DNA from: an uncultured Parabacteroides sp.
GTDB taxonomy: Bacteria > Bacteroidota > Bacteroidia > Bacteroidales > Tannerellaceae
NCBI RefSeq assembly: GCF_902493135.1
Contig: NZ_CABUOD010000009.1
Span: 62,001 to 126,000, forward strand
Reading direction: 5' to 3'
DNA length: 64,000 bases
The notes beneath the pieces were generated by a model, which did not search any database, had not been told where the DNA came from, and saw nothing but the letters and a program-made list of their open reading frames with translations. Shown here one piece after another: positions 62,307-64,000 of the stretch; the first letter of the stretch is position 1; each line of letters starts with the position of its first letter. A program made the translations under genes and the position numbers.

Positions 62307-62609
62307 TTAGTCCCAGCTGATTTTCAATTGTTTATAATTCAGTTCTTTGACATTTTTGTAATCGCAATCGGTAAGCATCTCTCTTACAGATGTTTTATCC
62401 AGTAGAGAATACATCCTGCGGAATCTCATATTACCCTTTGCGCGTGTAACGAAGTAAGCACCGCCGGTGTGAAGCTTATGTAAACGAGTGAAGTCAACAT
62501 ATCCTTTATCCATGATATAGTAACTTCCCTTTTCATAGTTTAACTCGTCCGGCATATTTACATCATGTACAATTTGCCTCGATTCATTGTTTTTAGCTTT
62601 TGGGCGAAG
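62307..62609 (-). pseudogene. IS4-family transposase remnant
   Basis: The minus-strand frame reads LRPKAKNNESRQIVHDVN and then MPDELNYEKGSYYIMDKGYV. This resembles the central part of IS4-family DDE transposases, with the YVDFTRLHKLH and FVTRAKGNMRFRR segments. Both ends are lost: it is open from a TAG at 62610-62612 and stops at KISWD. No terminal inverted repeats are visible. It is a decayed insertion sequence. Confidence 0.8.
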
Positions 62610-62774
62610 CTAAAACAACTTTTCAATTCAAATCGTCATGCTCCAAAAAGATACATAACTATGCGATTATCAAAGATTTCAAGGAACGATGTTTAATTTA
62701 AAGTGCCCCTAATAAGGACAAATATAAAGAAAATATAATCCGCAAAACGTAAGCATTCGGTCTACCCCGTATTT

Positions 62775-62802
62775 TTTGTCCCTCTTTTCTCCGCTACCTT
62801 TG
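62775..62802 (+). promoter_or_regulatory. Promoter-like boxes before the IS66-like fragment
   Basis: TTTG (62775-62778) and TACCTTTG (62795-62802) are 16 bases apart, somewhat closer than usual, and lie 14 bases before the ATG at 62816. Confidence 0.4.
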
Positions 62803-62815
62803 CCCCAAAAAAGTT

Positions 62816-62971
62816 ATGTGGAATCTTAAAGAGTTCGAATCAATCTATTCGCGCTACGAAAGTAGCGGTTTAAAAGTTCATGATTTCTGTACGAACGAAG
62901 TAATCATGAAGCAAAATAAAGTAGCTTGCTCGTTTCTAAATCGTTACCTGTTTATTAAAAGTACAATGTAA
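62816..62971 (+). pseudogene. IS66-type TnpA-like fragment
   Basis: A 51-codon frame starts MWNLKEFESIYSRYESSGLK and continues VHDFCTNEVI. The segment SGLKVHDFC resembles the accessory TnpA protein of IS66 elements (SGLSIRDFC-type helix), where a FYYW segment should follow. Instead the frame loses similarity after about residue 35 and runs into the integrase remnant on the other strand. It is a truncated 5' end. Confidence 0.55.
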
Positions 62972-63558
62972 TGCATTGATTTTCAATAAAGGACAGAAAG
63001 TCATGTGATTAGCAACATGAAAGGTCGGGTTCTTGTTTATGTTGCAAATGGTTGCAATTTCTTTCAGGTAATCATTAACTTTTTGATTGCTTATAATCGG
63101 TAAAATCATTCCATTTGGTAACTGGTCTTTGTACTTTTCAAGAATGGCTTTGGGTACATCTAGCAGTCGGATGTTAGATGCAACATTGGTTTTGTGGCGT
63201 TTGGTCATAATCCAAAGATTGCCATCAAATGCAGTGCGAATGTTTTCTTGGGTAAGTTCGCATACATCAATGTACGAGAGAGCCGTATAACTTTGCCGGA
63301 AGTTTCCAGTTCTCTATAAATTTGGTGTACGTGGGAACGGGTGATTTCTAAGTAGTGGTTCAGTTCCACCGACATACGGTCTTTGCCTTTTGAATTCTCT
63401 TTAGCCTGATTCCAAAGATTTACGGGACAGCTTCTTTTGATAGAAATATCTACCATACAGCCGTTTACGGTGATTCTCATGCACACGGGTGCTTCTCCGT
63501 TCTTTAATAATTTGCCTTTCTTGATGAAGAACAATACAGAAAATGATTTTCGAGCCAT
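62936..63558 (-). pseudogene. Tyrosine integrase, deleted and frameshifted
   Basis: The first part (63558 to about 63290) is the arm-binding N-terminus of a Bacteroidetes tyrosine recombinase (MARKSFSVLFFIKKGKLLKN). After RELETSGKV the sequence jumps into the catalytic domain in another frame (LSYIDVCELTQENI), so the core-binding domain of roughly 120 residues is missing. The catalytic part continues as KTNVASNIRLLDVPKAILEKY, but the HxxR box reads HVANH in place of HVARH and then loses similarity. The gene cannot make an active integrase. It is the remains of an integrated element. Confidence 0.85.
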
Positions 63559-63649
63559 TTTTACATCGTTTTTAAAGTTACAAAACTATGTATTCTCTTC
63601 CAAAGTAAGTCTATGCAAAAGACTATGAATCAGAGAGAAAGATGCAAAT

Positions 63650-63686
63650 TCGTGGGACTTTTTTGAACTAAATTTTAGTCCCACGA
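63650..63686. repeat. Hairpin sharing 15 bases with the tRNA-Ser terminator
   Basis: Perfect arms TCGTGGGACT and AGTCCCACGA with an AT-rich loop lie upstream of the dead integrase. The sequence AAATTCGTGGGACTT (63646-63660) is identical to 27072-27086 beside tRNA-Ser(GGA). Confidence 0.7.
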
Positions 63687-63743
63687 TTTATCCACCGATA
63701 ATATGCTTGAAACGGCTATTTTCTGCTACCTGCCAGAAAAAAG

Positions 63744-63776
63744 AAATCCCTGATAATGTCTGAATATCAGGGATTT
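63744..63776. terminator. Hairpin in the right-end gene-free stretch
   Basis: Arms AAATCCCTGATA (63744-63755) and TATCAGGGATTT (63765-63776) form a strong stem flanked by A- and T-rich runs. It resembles a terminator and may end a transcript from either side. Confidence 0.55.
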
Positions 63777-63832
63777 GCTTGATTTTTCTTTTGTTTTTCA
63801 GTGATCCGCCTGGGTTATGAACCAAACGTTAT

Positions 63833-63892
63833 TTATTCCTCAATATCAGTACTTTCAGAAATTTCGACTTTGTATCCGTCATGCTTTAGTCC
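63833..63892 (-). pseudogene. Decayed coding tail of unknown gene
   Basis: The minus strand encodes GLKHDGYKVEISESTDIEE before a stop, which looks like a real protein end. Upstream of it the frame is broken by TAA; a one-base change would join it to RQTPDNSRQFLR. Beyond this, 63560-64000 holds no clear gene. Confidence 0.3.
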
Positions 63893-64000
63893 TTAAAAAC
63901 TGTCTGCTGTTGTCCGGTGTCTGTCTGCCAACATCTTGGGTTTAAATGTACACATTATTTTTGGATTATGCAAACCGTTGAAAATAAACATTCTAAGGTT

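Overview
The window is a stretch of chromosome from an anaerobic Bacteroidales bacterium, most likely Parabacteroides. The inference rests on gene content (Na+-NQR, T9SS plug protein, Bacteroidetes-type RlmD, a GyrA with Ser82/Phe86, an Mpi-like invertase) and on promoters. Upstream of many genes there is a TAnnTTTG box, often with TTG or TTTG 18-23 bases before it, which is the Bacteroidetes housekeeping pattern. Several start codons were moved downstream of the longest open frame because the promoter lies inside the apparent extension (clpC, the M16 peptidase, the DJ-1 protein, the M24 peptidase, mgtC).

Layout. 1-3.3 kb: a truncated TPR protein and gyrA, leftward. 3.6-11.3 kb, rightward: clpC, overlapped by an ABC-transporter pair (lipoprotein plus a permease-ATPase fusion), then tex and a YbaK-type deacylase. 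11.3-13.2 kb: an inverted-repeat element, a decayed HTH fragment, a lipoprotein and a GH43 glycosidase. 13.3-17.9 kb: hisGDCB, leftward, behind a His-rich leader peptide and an attenuator-like terminator. 17.9-23.9 kb: M1 and M16 peptidases around a DUF4268 protein. 23.9-26.7 kb: two tandem MscS-type channels. 27-28.5 kb: tRNA-Ser(GGA), tRNA-Ser(UGA), tRNA-Pro(UGG) and an Mpi-like serine recombinase. 28.5-32.5 kb: DJ-1 and HxlR genes with a shared divergent promoter, rlmD (TTG start) and an mltF-like gene.

32.5-36.3 kb holds a compact six-gene leftward operon: two DRTGG proteins, an RsbW-like ATPase, a ferredoxin/[FeFe]-hydrogenase-like iron-sulfur protein, a PHP protein and a kinase-type ATPase. 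It looks like a redox-signalling module and no catalytic hydrogenase genes are nearby. 36.3-43.3 kb: a pantothenate kinase, an M24 peptidase, an orphan sodium-pump decarboxylase beta subunit with a small membrane partner, serB and small proteins. 43.3-48.6 kb, leftward: mgtC, a GH36 alpha-galactosidase, pyrD-pyrK and an XRE regulator, followed by about 850 bases without genes but with repeated AATTGTAAACAG motifs. 49.5-52.4 kb: holA, amn, an HsdR-N nuclease-like gene, short palindromes and a small protein. 52.6-58.6 kb: nqrABCDEF, with an unusual rubredoxin-like domain on NqrC. 58.7-62.2 kb: a T9SS plug protein, a CDF metal transporter and a primase-like protein whose TOPRIM acidic residues are lost. 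The right end (62.3-64 kb) is a graveyard of mobile DNA: IS4-like and IS66-like fragments and a deleted, frameshifted tyrosine integrase.

The most notable points are the his attenuator, the hydrogenase-like sensory operon, the rubredoxin-NqrC fusion, the degenerate primase, the shifted catalytic serine of the Mpi-like recombinase, and a family of dispersed intergenic elements that share an identical 18-base core in three places. All identifications come from reading the sequence and recalling families; no database search was run.
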